Below are positions 9,400 to 18,675 of a DNA stretch of 64,000 nt, one piece after another. The notes under the pieces were generated by a model. It had not been told where the DNA came from, searched no databases, and worked only from the letters and a program-made list of their open reading frames with translations. The stretch is from positions 40,377 through 104,376 of the forward strand of contig CAWHKW010000032.1 in NCBI GenBank assembly GCA_963829995.1, in the 5' to 3' direction. Position 1 is the stretch's first letter. Every line of letters starts with the position of its first letter. Both the position numbers and the translations under genes were made by a program. The DNA comes from JACCZX01 sp963829995. Lineage in GTDB: Bacteria > Pseudomonadota > Gammaproteobacteria > Burkholderiales > Burkholderiaceae_F.

Positions 9400-10719
9400 T
9401 TAGGCCGCCTGCTTGTCCACCGTCCGATCGAAGAATTGCTCGTCTTCGGTCGAGCCCTGAAGTGCGGAAGTCGACGCCTCGCGCTCGATCGTCGTCGTCA
9501 CCGCATCGAAGTACCCGGTCCCGACTTCACGCTGGTGCTTGACCGCGGTAAATCCTTTGTCTGCCGCGGCGAACTCGGCCTGCTGCAACTCGACGAATGC
9601 GCTCATCTGATTACGCGCGTAGCCGTGCGCCAGATGGAACATCGAGTAGTTGAGCGAATGGAAACCCGCCAAGGTGATGAACTGGAACTTGTAGCCCATC
9701 GCACCGAGCTCGTTCTGGAAGCGCGCGATGGTCGAATCGTCCAGATTTTTTTTCCAATTGAACGACGGCGAGCAGTTGTACGCGAGCATCTTTCCCGGAA
9801 ATCTCTTGTGGATCGCCTCGGCGAACGCCTTCGCAAACGCGAGGTCCGGTTTGCCCGTTTCGCACCAGAGCAGGTCGGCGTACGGCGCGTACGCAAGACC
9901 GCGCGACACCGCCTGTTGCAGGCCCGGTTGGGTCTTGAAGAACCCTTCGACGGTACGCTCACCGGTCAAATACGGCACATCGTTCTCGTCGATGTCGGAG
10001 GTCACCAGATCGGCCGCCTCGGCATCGGTGCGCGCCAGAAGCACCGTCGGTACGCCGCAGACATCCGCAGCCAGCCGTGCCGCTACAAGTTTGGACACTG
10101 CGTCGCGGGTAGGCACGAGTACCTTGCCGCCCATGTGACCGCACTTCTTGACCGAGGCCAACTGATCCTCGAAGTGCACGCCAGCCGCGCCCGCTTCGAT
10201 CATTGATTTCATCAGCTCGAACGCGTTAAGCACGCCGCCAAAACCTGCTTCAGCATCCGCGACGATCGGTGCAAAGTAATCAACATAGCCGGCATCACTC
10301 GGATTCCTGCCCTCCATCCACTGGATCTGATCGGCGCGAGCAAAGGTGTTGTTGATGCGGCGAACCACTGCCGGTACCGAATTCACCGGGTACAGCGATT
10401 GATCCGGGTACATCTCCCCCGCCAGATTCGCGTCGCCTGCGACCTGCCAGCCCGAGAGATAGATCGCCTTCAGCCCCGCCTTCACCTGCTGCATCGCCTG
10501 GTTGCCGGTCAGCGCGCCCAGCGTGTTCACGTACGCCTCACTGTTCAGCAGGCGCCATAGCTTCTCGGAGCCGCGCCTGGCGAGCGTGTGTTCGACCTGC
10601 ACGGAGCCGCGCAGCCGTACGACGTCTTCAGGGCCGTAGCCGCGCCTGATTCCCTTCCAGCGGCCGCTCTCGTTCCACTCTTTCTGAAGTCGTTGTGCAT
10701 CGAGTTCGCGTGCCGTCAT
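9400..10719 (-). CDS. aceA: Isocitrate lyase
   Basis: Cleaves isocitrate to succinate and glyoxylate, the entry to the glyoxylate shunt. The catalytic signature KKCGHMGGKVL is near residue 180 and the ARTDAEAADL segment follows. The ATG at 10719 is preceded by GGGAG on the minus strand and gives the standard start MTARELDAQ; a longer reading frame upstream has no homology. About 439 residues, as in E. coli-type AceA. The next gene downstream is the dehalogenase, 28 bases away. Confidence 0.96.
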   Translation of the reverse strand: MTARELDAQRLQKEWNESGRWKGIRRGYGPEDVVRLRGSVQVEHTLARRGSEKLWRLLNSEAYVNTLGALTGNQAMQQVKAGLKAIYLSGWQVAGDANLAGEMYPDQSLYPVNSVPAVVRRINNTFARADQIQWMEGRNPSDAGYVDYFAPIVADAEAGFGGVLNAFELMKSMIEAGAAGVHFEDQLASVKKCGHMGGKVLVPTRDAVSKLVAARLAADVCGVPTVLLARTDAEAADLVTSDIDENDVPYLTGERTVEGFFKTQPGLQQAVSRGLAYAPYADLLWCETGKPDLAFAKAFAEAIHKRFPGKMLAYNCSPSFNWKKNLDDSTIARFQNELGAMGYKFQFITLAGFHSLNYSMFHLAHGYARNQMSAFVELQQAEFAAADKGFTAVKHQREVGTGYFDAVTTTIEREASTSALQGSTEDEQFFDRTVDKQAA

Positions 10720-11132
10720 GCCATTGCTCCCGCAGGTAGGGGGCCCACACCGGGGCCGTTGGTCGTAAGAACAAACAGCAGGAATCGTACGATGGTTTAT
10801 GCAGCGCAACAAGCGCGCTAATTGATATAAGAGTTAAAAATTTATCATCTATAACAATTACATACCTAGCTTCATATCGCGACTTGAAATGGACCATGGT
10901 GTTTTGAAACGATGAGTGCTGTCCTGCAATACCTGGCGTTTCGGGATACGAAACAGGCAGCGGGGAAATGAAAAGCATCGATTGCGCAAGTTGCGGCACC
11001 CGAGGCCACGCTGAAATTAGATGCGTGCGCCCAAGCATTTCGGGCAAATCCCGATAGCCGCCATCTGCCACATTGACGTTACCCAATCGAAGCGCTTGCA
11101 AGAGGCTGGCGCACTAACCGACGCGAAACACG
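10720..11132. other. Intergenic region upstream of aceA
   Basis: About 410 bases with no convincing gene. Bases 10815-10870 are strikingly AT-rich compared with the surroundings and are the likely promoter zone of aceA on the minus strand. A short palindrome lies at 10938-10954. An open frame on the minus strand crosses the region but has no recognisable protein features. Confidence 0.5.
10938..10954. promoter_or_regulatory. Palindromic operator candidate upstream of aceA
   Basis: GTTTCG-GGATA-CGAAAC is a perfect 6-base inverted repeat with a 5-base spacer, about 220 bases upstream of the aceA start and next to the AT-rich promoter zone. A short dyad of this layout would fit a dimeric regulator, but no regulator gene is adjacent and it could be chance. 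Confidence 0.3.
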
Positions 11133-11411
11133 ATGAACGTTCTCGGCATCCAACTGAACGCCCCGTCACTGATGGGCCTGATACGAATGCTCGGCTTTAC
11201 GCTGGCCGCGATCGCACTGGTCGAAATGGCCGACTCGCTGAGCTCGGGCGTGTGGGCCAGCGAAGGGTCGCTGTCGTTCATCGTTGGTGGCTTCTCGGGC
11301 TTCCTGCTGAATGAATCCGGTGCCGACTTTTCGAAACACGGATGGCGCGCGTTCGCACTACTCATGGCGTGTGCGCTCTTCGTGTACGCGGCGTTTAGCC
11401 TGGTGCTTTAG
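11133..11411 (+). CDS. Small membrane protein
   Basis: A 92-residue protein with three hydrophobic stretches: about residues 13-33, 48-58 and 72-91. It starts MNVLGIQLNAPSLMGLIRM. It lies alone, convergent with the transporter gene at 11418. No family recognised. The hydrophobic pattern and isolated position support a real integral membrane protein rather than a random frame. Confidence 0.5.
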   Translation: MNVLGIQLNAPSLMGLIRMLGFTLAAIALVEMADSLSSGVWASEGSLSFIVGGFSGFLLNESGADFSKHGWRAFALLMACALFVYAAFSLVL

Positions 11412-11417
11412 CTTTCC

Positions 11418-12680
11418 TCAAGCTGTGACTGCCCTGCTGCGCGCGGCAGCGCCGATCCGCATCGCGGTCAGCAGAGCTACCAGCAGCAGCAGCGCGACCG
11501 CCACCAAAGCCGCCTGAAACTTGCCCGCGTCTAGAAGCGGGCCGAATACCAGCGGCGACATCGCAAGCCCGACATCCAGTCCGGAGTAAACGAACCCGTA
11601 AATGCGGCCAAAAGACGTATTGCCGAACTGACTGGTCGCCGCACGCCGCACCAACAGATCGCGATTCGGGCCCGAAGTGCCAACGCCGAAGCCCATCAGC
11701 GCCATTACCGGGAAAACCAGGGCCGCCACGATCTGTCCGGAAGCGAGCAGCAGCGCCATCAGCGCACTGAAACCGAGCGCGATCGCGATCAGTCTTTCGT
11801 TGCGCTCGTTACGCGACGCGAGAAAACCGCCGGTAATCGTTCCCGCCGCGCTGCCCAGCAAATACGCGGTCAGGCCTCCGGTGGCCAGCACGAGCGACAT
11901 GCCGTAGACGTTGCCTAGAATCGCCGGCGCATAGTTCTGCAAAATGCCGAAGGCAGCGGTCGTGAAGAAGAAAAACGCGAAGCACATCCACACCGGCGTT
12001 GAACGCAGGAACGCAAACTGGTTTGCCGTCGGTAGGTCGGACTCGGCGTGCGAATGACTTGGCACGACCAGCTCGGCCGCCGCGCTCGCCAGCATTGAGC
12101 GCCGCCAGAACAGGATCGCAAGAACGACCGCGCCTACGCCAGCCGCGGCAAAACCGGCGGCCTGCCATCCGGCAAAAGTTGCGATGCCGGCCATGAACAC
12201 CGGCGCTGCAGCCCAGCCAAGATTTCCAGACAGGCCATGGACTGAAAAAGCATGACCCAACCGGGGCTGCGCCACACGGCGATTGAGCAGCGTGAAATCG
12301 GCGGGGTGGAAGATACTGTTTCCAAGACCGGCGACTGCTGCCGTTATCAACAGCATCGCGTAACTGTTCGATACGCCGAGGATCACCCCCGACAGCGCCA
12401 GTAGCCCAATGCCGAAGAACAGCACCGGCCGCGACCCCACTTTGTCGACGATAAACCCGGCGAGCGCCTGACCAATACCGCTGATGACGAAGAACGTCGT
12501 CATCAACAAACCGGCCTCGGTGTAGGAAAGATCGAAGTCCTTCATCAGCCACGGGAACAGCGGCGGCAGCATGAAGTGAAAGAAATGGGAGGTACCGTGC
12601 GCCAAACCGACCAGGCCGATCACTTCGGCATCATGGCGGATCGATGACGAGCTAGGTGGCGGCGAATTCGATGGATTCAT
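11418..12680 (-). CDS. MFS transporter (fosmidomycin-resistance-like)
   Basis: Twelve-helix major facilitator of about 420 residues. The early segment GLAHGTSHFFHFMLPPLFPW is typical of the fosmidomycin-resistance (Fsr)-like branch of MFS. The inter-helix motif is seen as DKVGSRPVLFFG. The ATG at 12680 is chosen, as the longer frame upstream lacks family features. The substrate is not predictable. The divergent nucleotidase gene starts within a few bases, so the 5' ends overlap or share a promoter. Confidence 0.8.
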   Translation of the reverse strand: MNPSNSPPPSSSSIRHDAEVIGLVGLAHGTSHFFHFMLPPLFPWLMKDFDLSYTEAGLLMTTFFVISGIGQALAGFIVDKVGSRPVLFFGIGLLALSGVILGVSNSYAMLLITAAVAGLGNSIFHPADFTLLNRRVAQPRLGHAFSVHGLSGNLGWAAAPVFMAGIATFAGWQAAGFAAAGVGAVVLAILFWRRSMLASAAAELVVPSHSHAESDLPTANQFAFLRSTPVWMCFAFFFFTTAAFGILQNYAPAILGNVYGMSLVLATGGLTAYLLGSAAGTITGGFLASRNERNERLIAIALGFSALMALLLASGQIVAALVFPVMALMGFGVGTSGPNRDLLVRRAATSQFGNTSFGRIYGFVYSGLDVGLAMSPLVFGPLLDAGKFQAALVAVALLLLVALLTAMRIGAAARSRAVTA

Positions 12681-14464
12681 TTGGAAAGACGGCCGGCGCG
12701 CGCCGTCGAGTAAATGTAGCAGTTCAAATTCTTGAGACTTCACGCCTACTTGCTTGCGTCGCGTGCGTGCTGATGATGAACACGCCGCTGGCTTTGGCAC
12801 AGAGCGTGCCGCTGCGGATTATCGCGATCAACGATTTTCATGGGCACTTGGAGCCGGCCGATAACATGGTCGCAGTGCCCAATCCGGCTCAACTATCGGC
12901 GACGGTGCCGCTGCGAAGCGGCGGCGCCGCGTTTCTGGCCGCGCGAATCAGTCAGCTCCGGGCAGAGCAGCCACGGCACGTCGTCGTGTCGGCCGGCGAT
13001 TTGATCGGCGCCTCGCCCCTGACCTCCGGACTGTTTCATGACGAGCCCACGATCGAAGTCATGAACGCGATGGGCCTTGACATCAGTGCGCTCGGCAACC
13101 ATGAATTCGACCGTGGCGTCGCGCACCTGTTGCGTATGGCGAATGGCGGATGCCAGGCGCAGCCGGTTGCGAATCGGCAGACGTGTGCCGGAGTCGGAAA
13201 CAAGTTTTCCGGTGCACGGTTCAAATTCCTCGCGGCCAACGTGCTCGATCGCGACAGCGGAGAGCCGATCATGGCGCCGGCATGGATCAAGAACATTGAC
13301 GGCGTGCGAGTCGGATTCATCGGTGCCGTGACGCGATCCACGCCAGGCATCGTCGTGCCGAGCGGCGTCGCAGGCGTGCGCTTCACCGGGGAAGCGAAGG
13401 CGCTCAACCAGCATGCGAAGGAGTTGCAGGCGCAGGGCGTGCAGGCGATTGTTGCCGTGATCCACGAAGGCGGGGAAGCCGAGGGCGGTTACGACGCGTG
13501 CCGAAATCCGCGCGGCGCGATTTTCGACATCGCACGCGAGCTCGATCCCGCAATCGACGTCGTGCTTTCGGCGCACACCCATCGAGGCTACAACTGCGTG
13601 ATCGATGGCAGAGTCATCATGCAGGCAGCCTCGTACGGAAGACTGGTGTCGGTGATCGACGTCGAAATCGACCGCGCCAGCGGTGACATCGTGCGCGAGC
13701 GCACGCGCGCGCGCAACGTGCCGGTGCCGAACGGCACGCGGACGAGTGCGTCGCTACGCGCCGCGTATCCGCCGCTCGCGCCCGATCCCGAAGTCGCGGC
13801 GATCGTCGAGCACTACCGAAAGCTCGCAGCACCGCTCGCGCAGCGGCCAGTGGGCCGCGTCACTTCCGACTTCGATCGGCGCACAGCAGCCGGCGGCGAT
13901 AATGCGCTTGGCAGATTGATCGCCGATGCGCATCTCGCCGCCACGCGCACTCAAGGCGCTCAGCTTGCGTTTACCAATCCGGGCGGGCTGCGCGCCGAAC
14001 TGCGCGCGTCCGCCGGTGACGGCGTCGTGACCTACGCCGATGTATTCGCATCGCAGCCATTCGGCAACACGCTTGTGACGCTGACGCTGACCGGCGCTCA
14101 GCTAAAGCAGATGCTGGAGCAGCAATGGAGTGCAAGATCGAGCACAGTGCGCCCGGAGCGTGCGCGCATTCTGCAACCCTCGCGGGGCTTCTCCTACGCG
14201 TGGAGAGCGAGCGGCTCGCACGGCGAGCGGATCGTTGCCGATTCAATGCGCCTGGAGGGGCGCGCGATCGAGCCCGATCGATCCTATCGCGTGACGGTCA
14301 ATAATTTTCTAGCCGACGGCGGCGACGGCTTTCGGGTGTTGCGCGAAGGCACCGATAGAGTCGGCGGGCCGGTCGACGCCGATGCGCTGGCCGAATACCT
14401 GCGTCAAGCATCCGCGCTGCAGCCGCTTGCACCGGATCGCACGCCACGCATCAGTCGCAGGTAG
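12671..14464 (+). CDS. Periplasmic 5'-nucleotidase / UshA-like metallophosphatase
   Basis: Secreted two-domain phosphohydrolase acting on nucleotides or related esters. A hydrophobic signal segment ends in TPLALAQ. The calcineurin-like metal site follows with INDFHGHLEP, GDLIGASPL and GNHEFDRG. The histidines VVIHEG-like and LSAHTHRGYN complete the site. The C-terminal 5'-nucleotidase domain shows TNPGGLRAEL and a DGGDGF motif. The start is uncertain: ATG 12671 (used here) or GTG 12656 place a long n-region before the signal, and both overlap the start of the divergent MFS gene. Confidence 0.85.
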   Translation: MDSFGKTAGARRRVNVAVQILETSRLLACVACVLMMNTPLALAQSVPLRIIAINDFHGHLEPADNMVAVPNPAQLSATVPLRSGGAAFLAARISQLRAEQPRHVVVSAGDLIGASPLTSGLFHDEPTIEVMNAMGLDISALGNHEFDRGVAHLLRMANGGCQAQPVANRQTCAGVGNKFSGARFKFLAANVLDRDSGEPIMAPAWIKNIDGVRVGFIGAVTRSTPGIVVPSGVAGVRFTGEAKALNQHAKELQAQGVQAIVAVIHEGGEAEGGYDACRNPRGAIFDIARELDPAIDVVLSAHTHRGYNCVIDGRVIMQAASYGRLVSVIDVEIDRASGDIVRERTRARNVPVPNGTRTSASLRAAYPPLAPDPEVAAIVEHYRKLAAPLAQRPVGRVTSDFDRRTAAGGDNALGRLIADAHLAATRTQGAQLAFTNPGGLRAELRASAGDGVVTYADVFASQPFGNTLVTLTLTGAQLKQMLEQQWSARSSTVRPERARILQPSRGFSYAWRASGSHGERIVADSMRLEGRAIEPDRSYRVTVNNFLADGGDGFRVLREGTDRVGGPVDADALAEYLRQASALQPLAPDRTPRISRR

Positions 14465-14524
14465 CGCAAGAAAGCGAGCCGCGCCGGTGCGATAATCGCC
14501 GCTTCCCGCTTGCAAGGTTCATTC

Positions 14525-15715
14525 ATGCGCCGCACTCGAGTTAGCTCGCGCAGCCGACAATCCGTCGACGCACAAGGTCTCGTCAAACTGGCTCGCCGCC
14601 TGTCCGAATCGGGCAGCCGGCTCGAAGAACAACTTTGGCAGCGCCGCCTGATCGAGCTGATCAATGACCGGCTCGGCCGGCGCAATGACGACGCTGTCGA
14701 GGCCGCACTGGAAGATCTGGCGCGCTCAAGCCAGCCCGCGTACGACGATCTTGCCGACCTGGCCGAAAGCTGCGCCGAGAGCACGGTGATCGATATCGAT
14801 GGCCAGCCGCACGACACTTTGCTGATCGCGCTGCCGTTGCTCGCTTGGTCGCGCTACCGGTTGCCGACGACGACGTTGACCCCGAACGTATGCGACGGGC
14901 TGCGCGCGCACCTGAGCGGTCATCTGCTCGCGCGCGACGCGCGCATGGCACTGGCCGACTACTTGTTCGCCATCGATCAGTTGCCGGAAGCGTTCGCCGA
15001 CGTGCGCCGGCAGATCGAGCAACTCGGCGATGCCGTTGCCGAAGGCCTGACGCTTCATATCGATGCGAAAAAGGTGCGCGAGCCGGTCGCGATGCTGGCC
15101 GACACGCGCTACGTTCTGATCGCCATCGCCGCGCCGCAGGGCGCCCCGCTGTATCACTGGCAGGAATCAGGCGTCGATCCGGACTCGAAGATCGGCGCGC
15201 TGGCGGCTTTCAGCGAGCAGGTCGCCGGTGTCCTGCAACCGGTAATGACCGGCTGCCGGTTTCGTGTGCTGGCGCCGAACGCGTTTCACGCCGCGCTGCG
15301 CTATGCGGATCGCGAGTTGCGCGAGTTTTCGCTCGAGGCCGCAGTTTCGTATTTGAAACTGTCGTACGACTTCACGCCAAACGCGCTGACCGCCGCGTTC
15401 GGAGTGTTTGAAGACGCAAGCGGAAACTCGGGCGGCGAAGTGCGCATTGGGCTCGCCAAGGCCAGCAGTGACGATGACGTGATCGAAGGCGTCGTATGGC
15501 CGCTGCTGGGTGATGACGAAGAGCAAACTATGGAAGACGTCGACAAGGCGCTCAAGACGCTGAATTTGAACAAGGCGGTCGCGCACGCGCATCGATTTCC
15601 GCTCGAGTTCTGCGATGACTGCGGCGCACCGATGTTTCCGAACGCCGCTGGCCACGTCGTGCACGCGGAGCCGCCGGAAGAAGCCGAAGACCGGCCGGCA
15701 GCGCCGCTGCATTAG
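14525..15715 (+). CDS. DUF2863 family protein
   Basis: A 396-residue cytoplasmic protein of the DUF2863 family, found largely in Burkholderiales and relatives, with unknown role. It has no signal peptide. A pair of cysteines CDDCGAPMFPN near the C terminus looks like half of a zinc site. Start ATG 14525 gives MRRTRVSSRSR. It is monocistronic between the nucleotidase and the convergent Bug receptor gene. Confidence 0.8.
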   Translation: MRRTRVSSRSRQSVDAQGLVKLARRLSESGSRLEEQLWQRRLIELINDRLGRRNDDAVEAALEDLARSSQPAYDDLADLAESCAESTVIDIDGQPHDTLLIALPLLAWSRYRLPTTTLTPNVCDGLRAHLSGHLLARDARMALADYLFAIDQLPEAFADVRRQIEQLGDAVAEGLTLHIDAKKVREPVAMLADTRYVLIAIAAPQGAPLYHWQESGVDPDSKIGALAAFSEQVAGVLQPVMTGCRFRVLAPNAFHAALRYADRELREFSLEAAVSYLKLSYDFTPNALTAAFGVFEDASGNSGGEVRIGLAKASSDDDVIEGVVWPLLGDDEEQTMEDVDKALKTLNLNKAVAHAHRFPLEFCDDCGAPMFPNAAGHVVHAEPPEEAEDRPAAPLH

Positions 15716-15725
15716 GCGCTGTCCG

Positions 15726-16721
15726 CTATTCGGCTTTGATGTTGGCGTCCTTGATGATCTTGGCCCACTTCACCATTTCGTCCTTCTGAAACGCCGCGAA
15801 CTGGGCCGGCGTCGTCGGGATAAAGCGCGCCCCTTCAGTTTCAAGACGCTTTTGCACATCGGGCGAGCGCATGACTTTCTGCACCTCGGCGTTGAGCTTC
15901 GCAACAATGTCGGGCGGGGTGCCCGCCGGCGCAAACAACCCGATCCAATTGCTGACTTCAAAGCCCGGTAAGCCTGATTCGGCAACCGTTGGCACCTCGG
16001 GAAGCGCGACGGTGCGCGCCGGACCGATTGACGCGAGTGCGCGCAGCTTGCCGGCCTTCACATGGGGCAGCACGGTCGGCATCGTCGCAAACGACAGTTG
16101 CGTCTGGCCACTCAACAAATCTGCAATCGCCGGCGCGTTGCCCTTGTAGGGCACGTGAACGATGTCCACCTTCGCGGTGGACTTGAACAGCTCGCCCGCC
16201 AGATGACTGGTCGTACCCAATCCACCCGACGCGTAACTGAGCTTGCCCGGTTCCGCGCGTGCCATTTCGAGGATGTCGCGCACCGAGTTCGCTTTGACCG
16301 ACGGATTGACGACCAGCAAGCCATCGGCGTCCAGCACATGCGCAATCGGCGCAAAGTCCTTGATCGGATCAAATGGAATGCTTTTGAAAAGACTCACATT
16401 GACCGCGTGCGAGCCGATGTTGCCCATCACCAGCGTGTAGCCATCCGGTGCCGATTTGGCAACCAGATCGGCGCCGATATTCCCGCCGGCACCGGTCTTG
16501 TTCTCGACCACCACCGGTTGCCCCCAGGCCTCGGTCAGCTTGATGCCGATCGTACGGCTGAAGGTGTCTGCGATTCCGCCCACAGGGAACGGAACGACGA
16601 TGCGAATAGGCTTGTTCGGATACGTCGATGCCTGCGCCAGCGCGGATCCCGACGCTGTCGCACCCACCAGAATCGCCAAGGCGGAAAGCAGTACGTGTCG
16701 CTTTGAAGTATTCATGCTCAT
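15726..16721 (-). CDS. Bug-family tripartite tricarboxylate transporter substrate-binding protein
   Basis: Periplasmic receptor of the TctC/Bug type that captures carboxylates for a TTT transporter or for signalling. A signal peptide ends at SALAQA, followed by the family's YPNKPIRIVVPFPVGG. The domain contains the usual GNIGSHAVN and YKGNAPAIADLLSGQ segments. Start ATG 16721 has GAGGTG at 16730-16735 on the minus strand, 8 bases away. It overlaps the dehydrogenase stop by four bases (ATGA), so it is translationally coupled. No membrane components TctA/TctB are nearby, as is common for orphan Bug genes. Confidence 0.93.
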   Translation of the reverse strand: MSMNTSKRHVLLSALAILVGATASGSALAQASTYPNKPIRIVVPFPVGGIADTFSRTIGIKLTEAWGQPVVVENKTGAGGNIGADLVAKSAPDGYTLVMGNIGSHAVNVSLFKSIPFDPIKDFAPIAHVLDADGLLVVNPSVKANSVRDILEMARAEPGKLSYASGGLGTTSHLAGELFKSTAKVDIVHVPYKGNAPAIADLLSGQTQLSFATMPTVLPHVKAGKLRALASIGPARTVALPEVPTVAESGLPGFEVSNWIGLFAPAGTPPDIVAKLNAEVQKVMRSPDVQKRLETEGARFIPTTPAQFAAFQKDEMVKWAKIIKDANIKAE

Positions 16722-17896
16722 GTTGATGTCACCTCGTTGATCACTGCGTGTGAACTTGTCTGCGCCGGGCCCATCGCCTGCGCGAACAGTTCCTCGAAAT
16801 CCTGGCGTGAAACCGGGCGCGGGTTGGTGGCGGTCGAATGGTCTTTTAGCGCACCGTCGACCATCGCCGGAATGATGTTGTCTGTAACGCCCATGGCGCG
16901 CAGTGTCGGCGGCAGTCCGATCTCGGCATTCAGCGCCTCGATGAAGCTGGCCAGATCGCTCGACTCCGGGACGTTCAATGCTGCCTCGAGAGCCAGCATC
17001 TTCTCTGCCGCATGGCTGCTGTTGAAGCGCAGCACCGCCGGCAGCACAACGGCGTTCAAAGTCCCGTGATGCAGGAGGGGTGTTTTCAAACCACCGAGTG
17101 GATGAGACATCGAATGCACCGCGCCCAATCCTTTTTGAAAGGTCAGCCCGCCCTGCACTGCAGCCATCATCATGTTCCAGCGCCCTTCGCGGTTCGTGCC
17201 GTCTTCGACAGCAACGCGGATCCAGCGCACCGCGCGTGCAGCTCCATCCAGAGCGATCGCATCGGCCGGCGGATTCACGCGCGGTGACAAAAACGTTTCG
17301 ATGCAGTGGGTGAGCGCGTCCATGCCCGTTGCGGCGGTCAAGCGCGGGGGCAGGCCAAGCGTCAGCTCGGGATCGCATATCGCGAGCTTCGGAATCATGT
17401 GCGGACTGATGAAGCCCAGCTTGCGGCCATCGTTCAACGTAATCAGCGCGCCGCGTCCGACTTCGCTGCCAGTGCCAGCCGTCGTCGGAATCGCGATCAG
17501 CGGGGCAACCTTCGCAGTGATCTTCGAAAGTCCACCGCCGATCAATGCGTATTGTTCGAGAGGCGCAGGGTGCGTAGCCAGCAGCGCAACGGCTTTGCCA
17601 AGGTCGATCGGCGATCCGCCGCCCAGCGCGATAACGCCATCGCAGCCGCTCGCTTCGTAAAGCGCGACGGCGGCTTCGACTGCTTGCTCGTCGGGATTCT
17701 GTGGTGTGCCGTCAAAGATTACCGGCTTGAATTCGTCGATTGCCTCGAGCACGCGCGCCATCACAGTGCCAGCTGCCAGACCGGCGTCGGTTACCAGCAT
17801 CGGCTTGCGAATGCCCAGCGCGCGGACGCTCTCGCCCAGCTTCAGCACCGCCCCGAAGTCGAACTCGATCGTCGTCAGATAATTGATCGTCGCCAT
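16718..17896 (-). CDS. Iron-containing alcohol dehydrogenase
   Basis: Group III NAD(P)-dependent dehydrogenase of 392 residues. The nucleotide-binding GGGSPIDLGKA and IPTTAGTGSE are present. Metal ligands are the aspartate and histidine of TGMDALTHCIE and the histidines of GAVHSMSHPLGG. The substrate is unknown; relatives act on 4-hydroxybutyrate, lactaldehyde or maleylacetate. It is the middle gene of a three-gene unit with an RraA-like protein (20 bases upstream) and the Bug receptor (4-base overlap), which suggests oxidation of an imported hydroxy acid. Confidence 0.88.
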   Translation of the reverse strand: MATINYLTTIEFDFGAVLKLGESVRALGIRKPMLVTDAGLAAGTVMARVLEAIDEFKPVIFDGTPQNPDEQAVEAAVALYEASGCDGVIALGGGSPIDLGKAVALLATHPAPLEQYALIGGGLSKITAKVAPLIAIPTTAGTGSEVGRGALITLNDGRKLGFISPHMIPKLAICDPELTLGLPPRLTAATGMDALTHCIETFLSPRVNPPADAIALDGAARAVRWIRVAVEDGTNREGRWNMMMAAVQGGLTFQKGLGAVHSMSHPLGGLKTPLLHHGTLNAVVLPAVLRFNSSHAAEKMLALEAALNVPESSDLASFIEALNAEIGLPPTLRAMGVTDNIIPAMVDGALKDHSTATNPRPVSRQDFEELFAQAMGPAQTSSHAVINEVTST

Positions 17897-17915
17897 GGAG
17901 ATTGCCTGTCGCTGC

Positions 17916-18593
17916 TTAAGCCGCTTGTGCTTTCAGCATGTTGTCGTAATTGACTCTCTCATGCGCCTCGACCGGGTCTGCGCCGGCCCGGATTTCGGCG
18001 ATCACGCGGTCTTCGGTCGCCTTGACCTTTTTTGCGAATTCGACGACTTCACTGATACGTTCCATCGGTATGACAACGGTGCCGTTGTCGTCGGCCAGAA
18101 TGAAATCACCTGGACGCACGGCAACGCCGCCCAGCTTCACTTCGATGCCGTAGCCCGCACAGGACGATCGCCCACGCACCGATTGTTGAGCAATGCCCTT
18201 GCCATACACCGGCATGCCGTATCCCTTGTACTCATCGACATCGCGTACGACACCGTCGGTAACGCAGCCCACCAATCCGTGATGCTTCGACGTCGCACCC
18301 GCCACGCCGCCATATGCGTTGACTTTTGGATTCTCCGAGGCGTCGATCACCAGAACCGAGCCGGCGCCGCCCTTGACGATCGCGCGCAACGTTCCCAGCA
18401 CGGTCGACTCTTGCGCTTTGCCGTTCGGCACCAACTTCAGAGTGGCAGCGGGCCCTGCGATCTTTGGGCAGTTATAAATGGGCAGAATGCCCTGCGGCGC
18501 GCCCTCGATTCCAAGACGGTCGAGCGCGTCGGAAACGTTCGGTGTCGAGACGCTTAACAATTGACTGATGAGGCGTGAATCGATCGAAGCCAT
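17916..18593 (-). CDS. RraA-like protein (4-hydroxy-4-methyl-2-oxoglutarate aldolase type)
   Basis: A 225-residue RraA-fold protein. Such proteins in catabolic operons are class II aldolases cleaving 4-carboxy-4-hydroxy-2-oxoadipate or HMG, and others inhibit RNase E. The core GCVTDGVVRDVDEYK carries the metal/substrate residues, and the VRPGDFILADDNG segment is typical. A good Shine-Dalgarno AAGGAGA precedes the ATG. As the first gene of the operon with a dehydrogenase and carboxylate receptor, a catabolic aldolase role is more likely than RNase E control, but this is inference. Confidence 0.85.
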   Translation of the reverse strand: MASIDSRLISQLLSVSTPNVSDALDRLGIEGAPQGILPIYNCPKIAGPAATLKLVPNGKAQESTVLGTLRAIVKGGAGSVLVIDASENPKVNAYGGVAGATSKHHGLVGCVTDGVVRDVDEYKGYGMPVYGKGIAQQSVRGRSSCAGYGIEVKLGGVAVRPGDFILADDNGTVVIPMERISEVVEFAKKVKATEDRVIAEIRAGADPVEAHERVNYDNMLKAQAA

Positions 18594-18675
18594 GGCGGTA
18601 TCTCCTTGCGTGATAGGAGCATGGTAAAGGGCGCTGCTCGGCCGCGCCTAGGTTGAATTACCCTTGGAGCAACGC

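Noticed and set aside
9370..10206. A 278-codon plus-strand frame
   Set aside because: Antisense to isocitrate lyase, without motifs and rich in Arg and His.
10628..11101. A 157-codon minus-strand frame upstream of aceA
   Set aside because: No protein pattern beyond chance, and it overlaps the aceA start region.
16722..17378. Upstream extension of the Bug receptor gene
   Set aside because: It overlaps the dehydrogenase gene and lacks homology; the signal peptide and ribosome site place the start at 16721.
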